This document shows positions 36,540 to 45,256 of a stretch of DNA of 64,000 nt, in pieces. Source of the stretch: Alphaproteobacteria bacterium (GTDB lineage Bacteria; Planctomycetota; Phycisphaerae; UBA1845); NCBI GenBank assembly GCA_028285105.1, contig JANQQE010000011.1:62001-126000 (forward strand), written 5' to 3'. The translations under genes were made by a program, and so were the position numbers. The number at the start of each line of letters is the position of its first letter. The first letter of the stretch is position 1. The notes below the pieces were generated by a model. It saw only the letters and a list, made by a program, of their open reading frames with translations, did no database searches and was not told the origin of the DNA.

Positions 36540-38156
36540 ATGTCTCTGAACACCAAGAAGATCGTCGTGTTTGTTTTGGGTGTCGCCTTGTGCGTTGCCT
36601 TGATCATCGTCGCGGAGATGGAATCGCGCCGACACATGTCGCCCAGCGAGATGCCCATGTCTACGCTGTTGGCGATCATTCCGGAATCGAGCCATGCATG
36701 TATTGATTGCCACCATCAGTCGAGCCCCGGCATTGTCGATCATTGGAAAGGCAGCACCCACGCGCGGAAAGGTGTCGGGTGTGTAGAATGCCATCAGGCG
36801 CAAAAAGGCGATGCTGACGGGTTTGAACACTATGGCGTTCACATTGCCACCGTGGTGTCACCTCGGGATTGTGCGACGTGCCACCCGCACGAGGCGGCAG
36901 AGTTTGCAGCCAGTCACCACGCGGCTGGCGGAAACATTCTGGCATCGTTAGATAACCGCTTGGCGGAGGTTGTTGAAGGCGCTCGCGAACCGTTCAACCC
37001 ACATTCGCCAACGCCCGGCAAGCCACAATTGGACATGGTCAACGGTTTGGCAAGCGCTCAAACTGGGTGTCAGCAGTGCCACGGAAGCAAGGTCGCATTG
37101 AAATCCACCGACGGAGGCATGCTGACCTTTGAAGACTTCCAACCCGGTCCGGACGGTCAACCAACCAACATGGACGCGTTTGCGAAAATCCTCAAAGACG
37201 ACAATGGCAAACCGACGCATCACCCAAGCACATGGCCCAATACAGGTATCGGGCGTTTGAATCTCGACGGGTCGCGCGGTTCGTGCTCGGCATGTCACAG
37301 TCGCCACGACTTCTCCCCCCGCCGTGCCCGCCAACCGGAAAACTGCGGAAAGTGCCACCTCGGTCCAGACCATCCGCAAAAGGAGATCTACGAAGAGTCG
37401 AAGCACGGAGTTGCTTTCCGCGACCTTCGCGAACACATGAACCTCGACGCCGAGTCCTGGGTTTTGGGCGAAGATTATACGCAGGCCCCCACATGCGCGA
37501 CCTGCCATATGTCGGCCAACACGCGCAACGGACGAAAGGTTACGCACGATCCCGGCACGCGAATTTCGTGGACCAATCGTCCGCCTGTCTCCTTGGCGAT
37601 GGATACGGACATCAACGGAAAGGTGATCAAAGAGAAGGACGAAACCGAGCGGCGAAAGCTGGTTCACGATTCGTGGCAGGACAAGCGCAACCGCATGAAG
37701 GATGTTTGCCTGCACTGCCACACTCCGGATTATGTCAGCAGTTTCTACAAGCAATACGACGACTTCGTGGTGCTATACAACGAGAAGTTTGCCAAACCGG
37801 GCGAAGCGATCATTGGTGAGTTGCGCAAGCAGGGCTTGATCACAAAACCGCAATTCGACGAGGAGATCGAGTGGACCTGGTTCTATCTCTGGCACCATGA
37901 AGGCCGGCGAGCCCGTCATGGGGCGTCGATGATGGCTCCTGATTATGCACATTGGCATGGCATGTATGAGGTGGCTGAGCGGTTCTACATGGAGTTGATT
38001 CCCCAGGCACGTGAAATTGCCGAACACGCCCGCAAGGAGGGCAAGGTTGACGAAGCGACAGCGGTCGAAGCCGTCATCAACGAAATCCTAAGTCGGCCCG
38101 AACACGAATGGAGTGGTCAGGCCGTTCCAAAAGATCAGCATGCCGCGTTGCCATGA
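36540..38156 (+). CDS. Octaheme cytochrome c, hydroxylamine oxidoreductase (HAO) family
   Basis: 538 residues from ATG 36540, 13 bp after cytochrome b. One N-terminal anchor or signal helix (IVVFVLGVALCVALIIV) exports it. Eight CxxCH motifs start at C54, C81, C111, C177, C249, C269, C319 and C390. The HAO hallmarks are EWTWFYLWHHEGRRARHGAS (445-463) and APDYAHWHGMYEVAERFY. A Tyr (469) lies in the region where true HAO carries its cross-linking Tyr, but I cannot assign it without an alignment. Family members oxidise hydroxylamine or hydrazine, or run in reverse as nitrite reductases. Its place beside Rieske/cyt b and Nap suggests nitrite reduction; this is inference. Confidence 0.88.
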   Translation: MSLNTKKIVVFVLGVALCVALIIVAEMESRRHMSPSEMPMSTLLAIIPESSHACIDCHHQSSPGIVDHWKGSTHARKGVGCVECHQAQKGDADGFEHYGVHIATVVSPRDCATCHPHEAAEFAASHHAAGGNILASLDNRLAEVVEGAREPFNPHSPTPGKPQLDMVNGLASAQTGCQQCHGSKVALKSTDGGMLTFEDFQPGPDGQPTNMDAFAKILKDDNGKPTHHPSTWPNTGIGRLNLDGSRGSCSACHSRHDFSPRRARQPENCGKCHLGPDHPQKEIYEESKHGVAFRDLREHMNLDAESWVLGEDYTQAPTCATCHMSANTRNGRKVTHDPGTRISWTNRPPVSLAMDTDINGKVIKEKDETERRKLVHDSWQDKRNRMKDVCLHCHTPDYVSSFYKQYDDFVVLYNEKFAKPGEAIIGELRKQGLITKPQFDEEIEWTWFYLWHHEGRRARHGASMMAPDYAHWHGMYEVAERFYMELIPQAREIAEHARKEGKVDEATAVEAVINEILSRPEHEWSGQAVPKDQHAALP

Positions 38157-38214
38157 TCACAACCTGAAGATGCGAGTGCCGTAGAGCGTCTCAGGAATTC
38201 AAAGAGGTATCGTC

Positions 38215-40608
38215 ATGAACGGAATCATCAAACCCGGATGCGATCGGCGCGGATTCATCAAGAGCATCGGCGTCGGATTCGGAAGCGTCGTATTGTTGTC
38301 CCCAGGGGACATTGCCCGAGCCCAACAGATAGCCGATAGCACTGCCGGTCTTTCCCCATCGGACCTCACCTGGGGCAAGGCGCCCTGTCGATACTGCGGC
38401 ACCGGTTGCGGTGTGGAAGTTGGCGTTCGCGACGGAAAGGTGATGGCCGTCCGCGGTGACGAAGCCAGTCCGGTCAACCGCGGGCTGCTCTGCGTCAAGG
38501 GGTATCACTTGCCTGCGATGCTCTACGGCAGCGATCGCCTGCTGCATCCGCAATTGCGGCAACCCGATGGCAGCTTGAAACAAATCTCCTGGGATGAAGC
38601 CCTCGATCTAATTGCCGAAAAATTCAGTGATGCACTCAAGGACCACGGTCCCGAATCGGTCGCGGTTTACGGTTCAGGACAGTGGACCATCTTCGACGGC
38701 TATGCGGCGCTCAAGTGGGTCAAGGCCGGCATGCGCAGCAACAACCTCGACCCCAATGCCCGACTTTGCATGGCCAGCGCAGTCATGGGATTCGTCACCC
38801 AGTTTCAAAGCGACGAACCGATGGGTTGTTATGAAGACCTTGATGCCGGTGACGACTTCGTCCTCTGGGGCAATAACATGGCTGAAATGCACCCGGTCCT
38901 GTTTAGCCGCATTCTTGAGAACAAGCGTCGCAACCTGCATGTGCGCATCATCGACTTGGCTACGCGGCGCACACCGACTTCCGACTACGCAGACATGTAT
39001 GTCGAATTCGTTCCAGGGACCGATCTGGCGATCGCCAACGCAATCATTCACCAACTCATCAAGAACGGGAACGTCAACAAGGCATTCATCGAAGAAAACT
39101 GCGTGTTCAAACGCGGCATCGAAGACATCGACGAAATCGGGTACGGATGCTACGACGATCAAGTTGAACGTTACACATTCAAGGACAAACCCAAAGACGC
39201 AACGTATGAAGAACTCGCCGAGTTTGTCGAAGAGTATACTCCCGAGAAAGTCAGCAAGATTGCCGGTATCTCGGTCGCTCAGATCGAAGCGCTCGCCGAG
39301 ATATACGGGAACAGCCGACGCGGAACTGTCAGCTTATGGTGCATGGGTGTCAACCAACACACACGCGGTACGTGGATGAATAACCTCATCAACAACCTGC
39401 ACCTGCTCACGGGGAAGATCAGTCGTCCCGGTGCCAATCCGCTCAGCCTTACCGGTCAACCGTCAGCGTGCGGGACTGCCCGCGAAGTCGGAACGCTGAG
39501 CAATCGCTTGCCGGCAGACATGCTGGTGACCAAGGAAGAGCACCGCAGGAAAGCCGAGAAGATTTGGGGTCTTCCTGAAGGCACCATTCCGGCTAAGCCC
39601 GGTTATCACGCGGTGGATATGTTCCGCGCATTAACGCGTGGCGATGTGAAGGCGATGTGGATTCAGGTGACCAACCCGTGGGTGACTATGCCCAACCTGA
39701 ATCGATTCAAGCGAAAGCCAAACGACGGTCGATTCGTGGTCGTCAGCGATATCTATCCGACTCCGACGACGGATGCGGCCGACCTGATTTTGCCGTCGGC
39801 AGCATGGGTCGAACGCGAGGGCATGTTCGGCAACACGGAACGTCGCACACAACATTGGGACAAGCAGGTCGATCCACCCGGCGAGGCAAAAGAGGACGCC
39901 TGGCAGATCGTGCAGGTCGCCAAACGGATGGGCTTTGAAAATCTCTTCCCCTGGCCCGATGACAACTGGCACAAACCGATGTTCGAGGAGTACCGCAGCT
40001 TTACGCTCGGCGTTGGCAAGGACTTGGCCAGTTACGACCAACTGCGATCAACGCGCGGACTGACCTGGCCGGTGGTCGATGGAAAAGAAACCCGTTACCG
40101 CTATGCGGCCGGTTACGATCCGTACGTCAAAAAGAAAAAAGGAGTTCATTTCTACAAAGCCAAAGGATACGGCGAGAGGGCGGCAGTCTGGTTGCGACCA
40201 TATCATCCACCAGCAGAAGTTCCGGATGAGGATTACCCATTCTGGCTTTCCACCGGACGGGTACTGGAGCATTGGCATACGGGTTCGATGACGCGTCGAG
40301 TCACGCAGCTGCATCAAGCCGTCCCGGAAGCATATGTGGAAATCAACCGAGCCGACGCCGTTGAACTTGGTGTAAAGATGGGCGACAAGGTCCGCGTCGT
40401 TAGCCGCCGTGGCAGCATGGAGTTGCCGGTCAAAATCGACGGACGCGGCAAACCTCCTCGCGGGCGCGTATTTGTGCCATTCTTCGACGAGGCCCGCCTG
40501 ATTAACCGCGTGACCTTAGACGCTATGGACAACATCAGCAAGGAACCGGACTACAAGAAATGCGCGGTCAAAATCGAACTCATCACAATGAATTCAATCA
40601 CGTCATAG
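38215..40608 (+). CDS. napA: Periplasmic nitrate reductase catalytic subunit, NapA type
   Basis: A 797-residue Mo-bis-MGD enzyme. A Tat signal (DRRGFIK) leads. The [4Fe-4S] cluster ligands are C58, C61, C65 and C93 (CRYCGTGC...CVKG), and K95 links cluster and cofactor. The molybdenum Cys is C185 in ARLCMASAV, followed by the NapA-like MGCYEDLDAGDDFVLWGNNM, then AEMHP. NapA reduces nitrate to nitrite in the periplasm. The C-terminal domain (from about 665) has WLSTGRVLEHWHTGSMT, a typical cofactor-binding stretch. It lies 58 bp after the HAO-like gene; no napC, napD or napF is in the window, so quinol electrons may come through the Rieske/cyt b complex. Confidence 0.9.
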   Translation: MNGIIKPGCDRRGFIKSIGVGFGSVVLLSPGDIARAQQIADSTAGLSPSDLTWGKAPCRYCGTGCGVEVGVRDGKVMAVRGDEASPVNRGLLCVKGYHLPAMLYGSDRLLHPQLRQPDGSLKQISWDEALDLIAEKFSDALKDHGPESVAVYGSGQWTIFDGYAALKWVKAGMRSNNLDPNARLCMASAVMGFVTQFQSDEPMGCYEDLDAGDDFVLWGNNMAEMHPVLFSRILENKRRNLHVRIIDLATRRTPTSDYADMYVEFVPGTDLAIANAIIHQLIKNGNVNKAFIEENCVFKRGIEDIDEIGYGCYDDQVERYTFKDKPKDATYEELAEFVEEYTPEKVSKIAGISVAQIEALAEIYGNSRRGTVSLWCMGVNQHTRGTWMNNLINNLHLLTGKISRPGANPLSLTGQPSACGTAREVGTLSNRLPADMLVTKEEHRRKAEKIWGLPEGTIPAKPGYHAVDMFRALTRGDVKAMWIQVTNPWVTMPNLNRFKRKPNDGRFVVVSDIYPTPTTDAADLILPSAAWVEREGMFGNTERRTQHWDKQVDPPGEAKEDAWQIVQVAKRMGFENLFPWPDDNWHKPMFEEYRSFTLGVGKDLASYDQLRSTRGLTWPVVDGKETRYRYAAGYDPYVKKKKGVHFYKAKGYGERAAVWLRPYHPPAEVPDEDYPFWLSTGRVLEHWHTGSMTRRVTQLHQAVPEAYVEINRADAVELGVKMGDKVRVVSRRGSMELPVKIDGRGKPPRGRVFVPFFDEARLINRVTLDAMDNISKEPDYKKCAVKIELITMNSITS

Positions 40609-41183
40609 CGCTAATGGTCATTGGCGCCATCGCGCTGAGTGGGTGCAAGCAAGAGGCGGGTGAATCCAATGAAGATGCGCAGACCCGCGCAGACAAAGTT
40701 GCGGTGCCGGGACATGACGGAGTTCTAAAGTCTACCGCGCAGCTGCGGGCCAAGCGCCGAGCCTACGACGGCGCCCCGCCGGTTATACCGCACAAGAATT
40801 TTGGCATGGATTGCCGGTCCTGTCACACGTCGAAGGGACTTGAAATTCCAGATGTCGGTTTTGCCCCGCCGATGCCACACGAATTCGCAAATGGCGTCAG
40901 TGCCATGGTTAACTGCAAGCAATGCCATGTATTTCAGGAGGCGGTGAAACCATTTGTAAATTCCACATTTGTCGCATTACGCCAGGACTTGAGACGTGGA
41001 AAGCGATTAAACCCGTTTGCACCACCGGTCATGCCACACCCGGTTTTCATGCGCGAAAATTGCTTTGCCTGCCATTCCGGACCTGCTGCCAGGGAGGAAA
41101 TCCGCACCACCCACTCTGAAAGGACCAACTGTCAGCAATGCCACGTCTCGACCGCGTCGACGTCAACGTTCGTCCGCAATTAA
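40560..41183 (+). CDS. Tetraheme cytochrome c lipoprotein, duplicated NapB-like
   Basis: 207 residues from ATG 40560, overlapping napA by 49 bp. The overlap supplies a proper signal peptide (MRGQNRTHHNEFNH, then IALMVIGAIALSGC, lipobox). Four CxxCH motifs start at C85, C119, C168 and C191. The two halves repeat: PPVIPHKNFGMDCRSCH...NCKQCHVF and PPVMPHPVFMRENCFACH...NCQQCHVS, each resembling the diheme core of NapB, where PP-x-(I/M)PH precedes the first heme. It probably passes electrons to NapA while tethered to a membrane. An ATG at 40614 is possible but would lose the basic leader. Confidence 0.75.
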   Translation: MRGQNRTHHNEFNHVIALMVIGAIALSGCKQEAGESNEDAQTRADKVAVPGHDGVLKSTAQLRAKRRAYDGAPPVIPHKNFGMDCRSCHTSKGLEIPDVGFAPPMPHEFANGVSAMVNCKQCHVFQEAVKPFVNSTFVALRQDLRRGKRLNPFAPPVMPHPVFMRENCFACHSGPAAREEIRTTHSERTNCQQCHVSTASTSTFVRN

Positions 41184-41581
41184 AGGCAAAAGTTACAAGA
41201 ATGGTTGGTCAAGTTGCAGCGATGACTTCGTCTGTCGAAATCGTCAATTCACCTTCACGGCCACAGTTAGATCTGCGTGAGCCAATTTGAACGTGAGGGG
41301 GGCGGCACAGGCGTGCGGGAAATGGCGCGGATCCGGCTGACTGTTCTTGACTTTCATGCGTGTCAAGTTCTCGCGAGACGGACGTTAATTCCGTTGCGAT
41401 TGCGTCCTGACGTTTTTGATGTATTCGCATACTAGTGTGGAACGCAACATGCAAAGCACACTACGGGTTTGCAGGCGAGCGGTCCATCGAAGTCTATTGC
41501 GCCAACACTTGATACAGGGGGGCGATAAGCACAAACACCGGCGACAAGCTTACCGAATTTGACGAACTAAAGTAGCGTATC
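41184..41581. other. Intergenic stretch without a supported gene
   Basis: About 400 bp after the tetraheme gene. It includes GGCAC-N4-GTGC (41304-41316), one base short of sigma-54 spacing. No terminator or gene is evident. Confidence 0.3.
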
Positions 41582-41821
41582 GTGCGCCTCGAAGGTGAGT
41601 TGCAGGGCACGGGGGCTGAAAAGCGCTGGACACCGCTCAGATTTTGTTTCGCGTATGAACACATGGGCGGGATGACGCTGACGCTCGAAAGCGATTTTGC
41701 ATTGGCTGCTGGCGTTTGCCTTTATTTGCTGACCGGTATGATCGGCGGGATTCCAATCCTCCAGATTCTTAGTCGCTATTTCAACAAGCACTCGGTCAGG
41801 TATCCAAGCGGGGGATTGTGA
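41582..41821 (+). CDS. Hypothetical small membrane protein (uncertain)
   Basis: A 79-residue frame starting with GTG. The C-terminal half has one hydrophobic segment (FALAAGVCLYLLTGMIGGIPIL) followed by a basic tail (SRYFNKHSVRYPSGG). No family is recognised and no good ribosome site is seen. It might be genuine or a fragment. Confidence 0.25.
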   Translation: MRLEGELQGTGAEKRWTPLRFCFAYEHMGGMTLTLESDFALAAGVCLYLLTGMIGGIPILQILSRYFNKHSVRYPSGGL

Positions 41822-41917
41822 TCAAAAGCGTCGAAGCGTTCGAGAACCTCGCACGTGTGCAATCGGTGCAATTCGACTAGATAGGTATGCTGACAACTGG
41901 AAACGCGCGCGTGGGCG

Positions 41918-42166
41918 ATGGCTTCGTTTGCGTCGCTGATGGTGTTTACCTTGATGACGCTGGTGCATTTGATTCTGCAATGGCGGTGGATTTGCAAATT
42001 CATTGTCAGCTGCTGGGCCAAGCGCACCGTCCAAAAGATCGAAGTCCACGACGGCATCAAGACGATCTACGGCGTCGGTACGCTCATCGCGATACTCGGT
42101 GTGCTGGGTCTGTCATTGGCCGTCGCGGAAATACAAGCGGTCTCACCGCCCATTTCCACACCTTGA
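41918..42166 (+). CDS. Hypothetical small membrane protein (uncertain)
   Basis: An 82-residue frame with two hydrophobic segments, MASFASLMVFTLMTLVHLIL and IYGVGTLIAILGVLGLSLAV, joined by a basic loop (CWAKRTVQKIEVHDGIKT). The pattern is more membrane-protein-like than a chance frame, but the start is weak. It may be co-expressed with the frame at 41582, or both may be remnants. Confidence 0.35.
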   Translation: MASFASLMVFTLMTLVHLILQWRWICKFIVSCWAKRTVQKIEVHDGIKTIYGVGTLIAILGVLGLSLAVAEIQAVSPPISTP

Positions 42167-42268
42167 CGTCAACATGACGAAGACTGTTCGTCAGCCTCGA
42201 CCAGTGTTTGGGTATTGCGCAGGCGTATTCGCCACGAGAGATGAATCTGACCATCAGTGTTGATTTTG

Positions 42269-43699
42269 CTACAGATTACCGATGAAATCTCCCAGCAAAA
42301 TAAAGAAACACATCAGCATGGCCAACCCTATGAGCGAAATCGATGTGCCGTATTTCACCAATTCCCGCGTCGTAACGGCATGAGTGGCGAATGCAATCGC
42401 GTTTGGCGGTGTGCTTATGGGCAGACTCATCGCTAAAGAGCATCCAAACGCGGCTGCCAATGCACCCGAGCGCGGTTCGATTGCAGCGATTGAACAGGCG
42501 ATTGGAATAATCAGGTTGCTCGCTGCGGTGTTACTCATAAAGTTGGACATCGCTAGTCCAACGAGCATTATCACAGATAAAATCAAGAAACGAGGCATCG
42601 ATCCAAACGGTATCTCATCGACGATGATCTCAGAAAGCCCCGATACCGACATTGCCGATCCCAAAGTTAATCCGCCCGCGACAAGTATCAGGATGTCCCA
42701 GTCAACACGCTTGAGGTCGCTGGCATCAACAATGCCGCATGCGCTGAATATGGCAATTGGCAACATTGCAACAACGGCAGATGGAATCGCATGCAAAGGT
42801 TGGGTAAGCCACATCAGGATCGTAATTGTAAACGTTGCAATGACGATCGCCAATCCAGGCGTCACTTCTATGTGCTTTGGAAACTGAATCTCGACAGCTT
42901 CCGGTTTTGGTCGAAATATCAGCAGCAAGACACCCCAGAGAATGGTCAAGAGCACAATGACGATCGGAACGCCTATGATCATCCATTTAAGGAAAGAGAT
43001 TTCGTACTGACTCCCACGATGATGCAACACGCTTGCCGCGACGGCGTTGGGTGGCGTCCCGATGATCGTGCCCAGCCCGCCGATATTCGCAGCAAATGGA
43101 ATCGCCAGCACAATCATTTTGACAAATCTCTTGCGATTCTCGAGTTGATGAAGCAACGGTTTGGCGACGGCAATCATCATGGCTGCTGTCGCCGTATTCG
43201 ACATGAACATCGAGAAAGCGGCGGTGGTTACAATGACGCCCAGCAAAAGCCAACTTGGTCGCGTGCCAAAAGGTGTGATGAATGCCTTTGCAAGTCGGAC
43301 ATCGAAACCGTGCTTCGTGGCACCGATAGCAAGTATGTAGCTTCCAAAAAACAAAACGATGACAGGACTTGCGATTGGATTTAAGAAGAACTCCCAATTC
43401 TGTGTGCCGTTCTGCATAAGCTCGAGCGGACCGTCAGGGCTGCCGAGCAAATACACACAGGCGACAATGACCATTATCGAAGTTGCAAACGCAGGAATTA
43501 GCTCAGTTGTCCAAAGCGCGGCTGCGGTTACGAAAATGACGAAGCATATCCGCGGCCCAGCACTTTCAAGTGCATCAATCGGCGTAAATGCTGAAACCAG
43601 AAGTGCCGCAACACAAATGGCAGCTTTGATAGCAGCCGCACGACTAAAGGAGACGATCATTCGCTGCCGCGAAAACTTGATTCGGAGATTGGAAGTCAC
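42269..43699 (-). CDS. DASS-family (SLC13-type) anion transporter
   Basis: 476 residues with about 11-12 membrane helices. The SLC13 signatures are FMSNTATAAMMIAVAKPLL and its C-terminal counterpart NFMSNTAASNLIIPIACSI, plus IGTPPNAVAAS and ISTPPNAIAFATHAVTT; these SNT motifs bind Na+ and the substrate carboxylate in DASS proteins. Substrates range over dicarboxylates, citrate and sulfate. The start is GTG 43699; ATG 43660 is an alternative. It lies downstream of the response regulator on the same strand, separated by 183 bp that holds its own promoter-like element, so co-regulation is possible but not proven. Confidence 0.85.
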   Translation of the reverse strand: MTSNLRIKFSRQRMIVSFSRAAAIKAAICVAALLVSAFTPIDALESAGPRICFVIFVTAAALWTTELIPAFATSIMVIVACVYLLGSPDGPLELMQNGTQNWEFFLNPIASPVIVLFFGSYILAIGATKHGFDVRLAKAFITPFGTRPSWLLLGVIVTTAAFSMFMSNTATAAMMIAVAKPLLHQLENRKRFVKMIVLAIPFAANIGGLGTIIGTPPNAVAASVLHHRGSQYEISFLKWMIIGVPIVIVLLTILWGVLLLIFRPKPEAVEIQFPKHIEVTPGLAIVIATFTITILMWLTQPLHAIPSAVVAMLPIAIFSACGIVDASDLKRVDWDILILVAGGLTLGSAMSVSGLSEIIVDEIPFGSMPRFLILSVIMLVGLAMSNFMSNTAASNLIIPIACSIAAIEPRSGALAAAFGCSLAMSLPISTPPNAIAFATHAVTTRELVKYGTSISLIGLAMLMCFFILLGDFIGNL

Positions 43700-43763
43700 G
43701 AAGGGGTATCTCTAAAGTCGGTAACGCTCAAGTTACATGCTGGAACGAGGACATTCGTCCTCA

Positions 43764-43791
43764 CTTATATTCACTCTAGAAAGGGTGTAAA
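43764..43791 (-). promoter_or_regulatory. Sigma-70-like promoter for the DASS transporter
   Basis: On the minus strand, TTTACA and TATAAG are separated by 16 bases. A 6-bp hairpin (GAGGAC/GTCCTC, 43747-43762) follows just downstream in the leader. Confidence 0.4.
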
Positions 43792-43871
43792 GGCGTGATC
43801 GATGAAACAGCGACGTCAAAAAACTCCAAAGCCAGGATTGAATCGATTGACTCGTACAGCGCAACGCGCGC

Positions 43872-43888
43872 GGTTGATACGATCAACC
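43872..43888. repeat. Inverted repeat GGTTGAT-ACG-ATCAACC
   Basis: A perfect 7-bp inverted repeat with a three-base spacer overlaps the stop of the response regulator. The half-sites resemble FNR/CRP boxes, but FNR spacing is four bases, and there is no T-tract for termination. Confidence 0.4.
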
Positions 43889-45256
43889 TTGCGTGATCTT
43901 GTGTTTTTCCAATCGATAACGAAATGCATCGCGGGATAAGCCCAAAAGCTTTGCCGCTTGCGACTGGTTCTGTTTGGTTCGCTCGAGCGCCTTGCGCAGC
44001 AGGTGGCCTTCCAACACAAAAAGATCGATGCCGTCGGGCGGGAGTTGGAAATTCTCCAGCGTGTTGCCTTCGCCGGTTTGGTTGGTACGACCCAGCACCA
44101 TGTCTTCCGGCCCGAGCGCGTCGTTCTTGCTCAGCAGTACCGCCCGTTCGCAGGCGTTGCGAAGTTCGCGGACATTACCCGGCCAGGGGTAAGTGGCTAT
44201 TTTCTTGTACGCCTTTTCATCGATCTTCGTGATATTCTTGCGAAACTCCTTGGAGAAACTCGCAACAAAGTGTTCGACCAGCAATCGAATGTCATCGCCC
44301 CGATCGCGCAGCGGTGGCATGGGGATTGGAATGACGTTGAGCCGAAACAGCAGATCGCGGCGAAAGGCTCCCTCTTCGACGGCTTTCTCAAGGTCACGAT
44401 TGGTGGCGCTGATCACGCGCACATTCACGGAGATTTCTTCGGTTCCGCCGACGCGTCGGAACACGCGCTCTTCGAGGAAACGCAGCAGCTTGGCTTGAAG
44501 GGCTGGTGGCATATCGCCCACTTCATCAAGGAAGACCGTTCCGCCGTCTGCCATTTCGAGGAGGCCCTTCTTGGCGTTTTTGGCATCGGTGAACGCGCCC
44601 TTTTCATGTCCGAATAGTTCGCTTTCGAGGAGCGACTCGGAAAGGGCTGTGCAAGTAATGTTCATGAAGGGATTGGGAGCGCGGTCAGAGTTATAGTGTA
44701 TGATCCGCGCGACAAGGTCTTTACCCGTTCCGGTTTCGCCGGTGAGGAAAACAGTGGATGCCCCGCTGCCGGCGACGTCTGAAATGGTTTCAAACATGCT
44801 CTGCATCGTCGGGTGCTTTCCGATGATGCGGTCGAATCCGTAGCGGTGCTGCAAGTGGTGGCGAAGTTCCCGCACTTCGCGGCGAAGCTGGGTGGTCTCC
44901 AGCGCTTTGCCAACCGTAAACAGTAATTCATCCATCTCAAACGGTTTGGCGATGTAGTCGTAAGCACCCAGCTTGATGGCCTCGACTGCATTCTCGACGC
45001 TGCTGTATGCCGTCATCATGATCACAATGGTATCCCCGTCGGTTTCGTGAAGGCGTCGCAAAATATCGAGCCCGGTCGTATCGGGAAGTTTGTAGTCGAG
45101 CATGATCAAGTCGAAGACGTTCGATTCGATGGCTTCGATGGCGCTGGCACCGTCTTCGGCTTCCGATACGCGGCAATGGCGCTCTTCGAACTTCTGGCGA
45201 AGCGACCAGCGAATCAGGCTTTCGTCTTCAACGATGAGTACGCGTGGCGTCAACAC
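43883..45256 (-). CDS. Sigma-54-dependent response regulator (NtrC family)
   Basis: 457 residues: a receiver domain with phospho-acceptor D54 (LIMLDYKLP), an AAA+ domain (about 143-370) with Walker A GETGTGKD (173-180) and Walker B TVFLDEVG, and a Fis-type helix-turn-helix (about 425-452, [20 protein letters not shown]). The loop that contacts sigma-54 reads GAFTDA (220-225) instead of the consensus GAFTGA. The gene overlaps the kinase gene by 7 bp, so the two form a two-component pair. It should open sigma-54 promoters; candidates lie at 46764 and 34423. Confidence 0.93.
   Translation of the reverse strand: MLTPRVLIVEDESLIRWSLRQKFEERHCRVSEAEDGASAIEAIESNVFDLIMLDYKLPDTTGLDILRRLHETDGDTIVIMMTAYSSVENAVEAIKLGAYDYIAKPFEMDELLFTVGKALETTQLRREVRELRHHLQHRYGFDRIIGKHPTMQSMFETISDVAGSGASTVFLTGETGTGKDLVARIIHYNSDRAPNPFMNITCTALSESLLESELFGHEKGAFTDAKNAKKGLLEMADGGTVFLDEVGDMPPALQAKLLRFLEERVFRRVGGTEEISVNVRVISATNRDLEKAVEEGAFRRDLLFRLNVIPIPMPPLRDRGDDIRLLVEHFVASFSKEFRKNITKIDEKAYKKIATYPWPGNVRELRNACERAVLLSKNDALGPEDMVLGRTNQTGEGNTLENFQLPPDGIDLFVLEGHLLRKALERTKQNQSQAAKLLGLSRDAFRYRLEKHKITQG

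Noticed and set aside
41304..41316. GGCAC-N4-GTGC as a sigma-54 promoter
   Set aside because: The GG-to-GC spacing is nine bases instead of the required ten, and no gene starts nearby in a good position.
43872..43888. FNR-like box GGTTGAT-ACG-ATCAACC
   Set aside because: The spacer is three bases, not the four of FNR, and it overlaps the 3' end of a gene; kept only as an inverted repeat.
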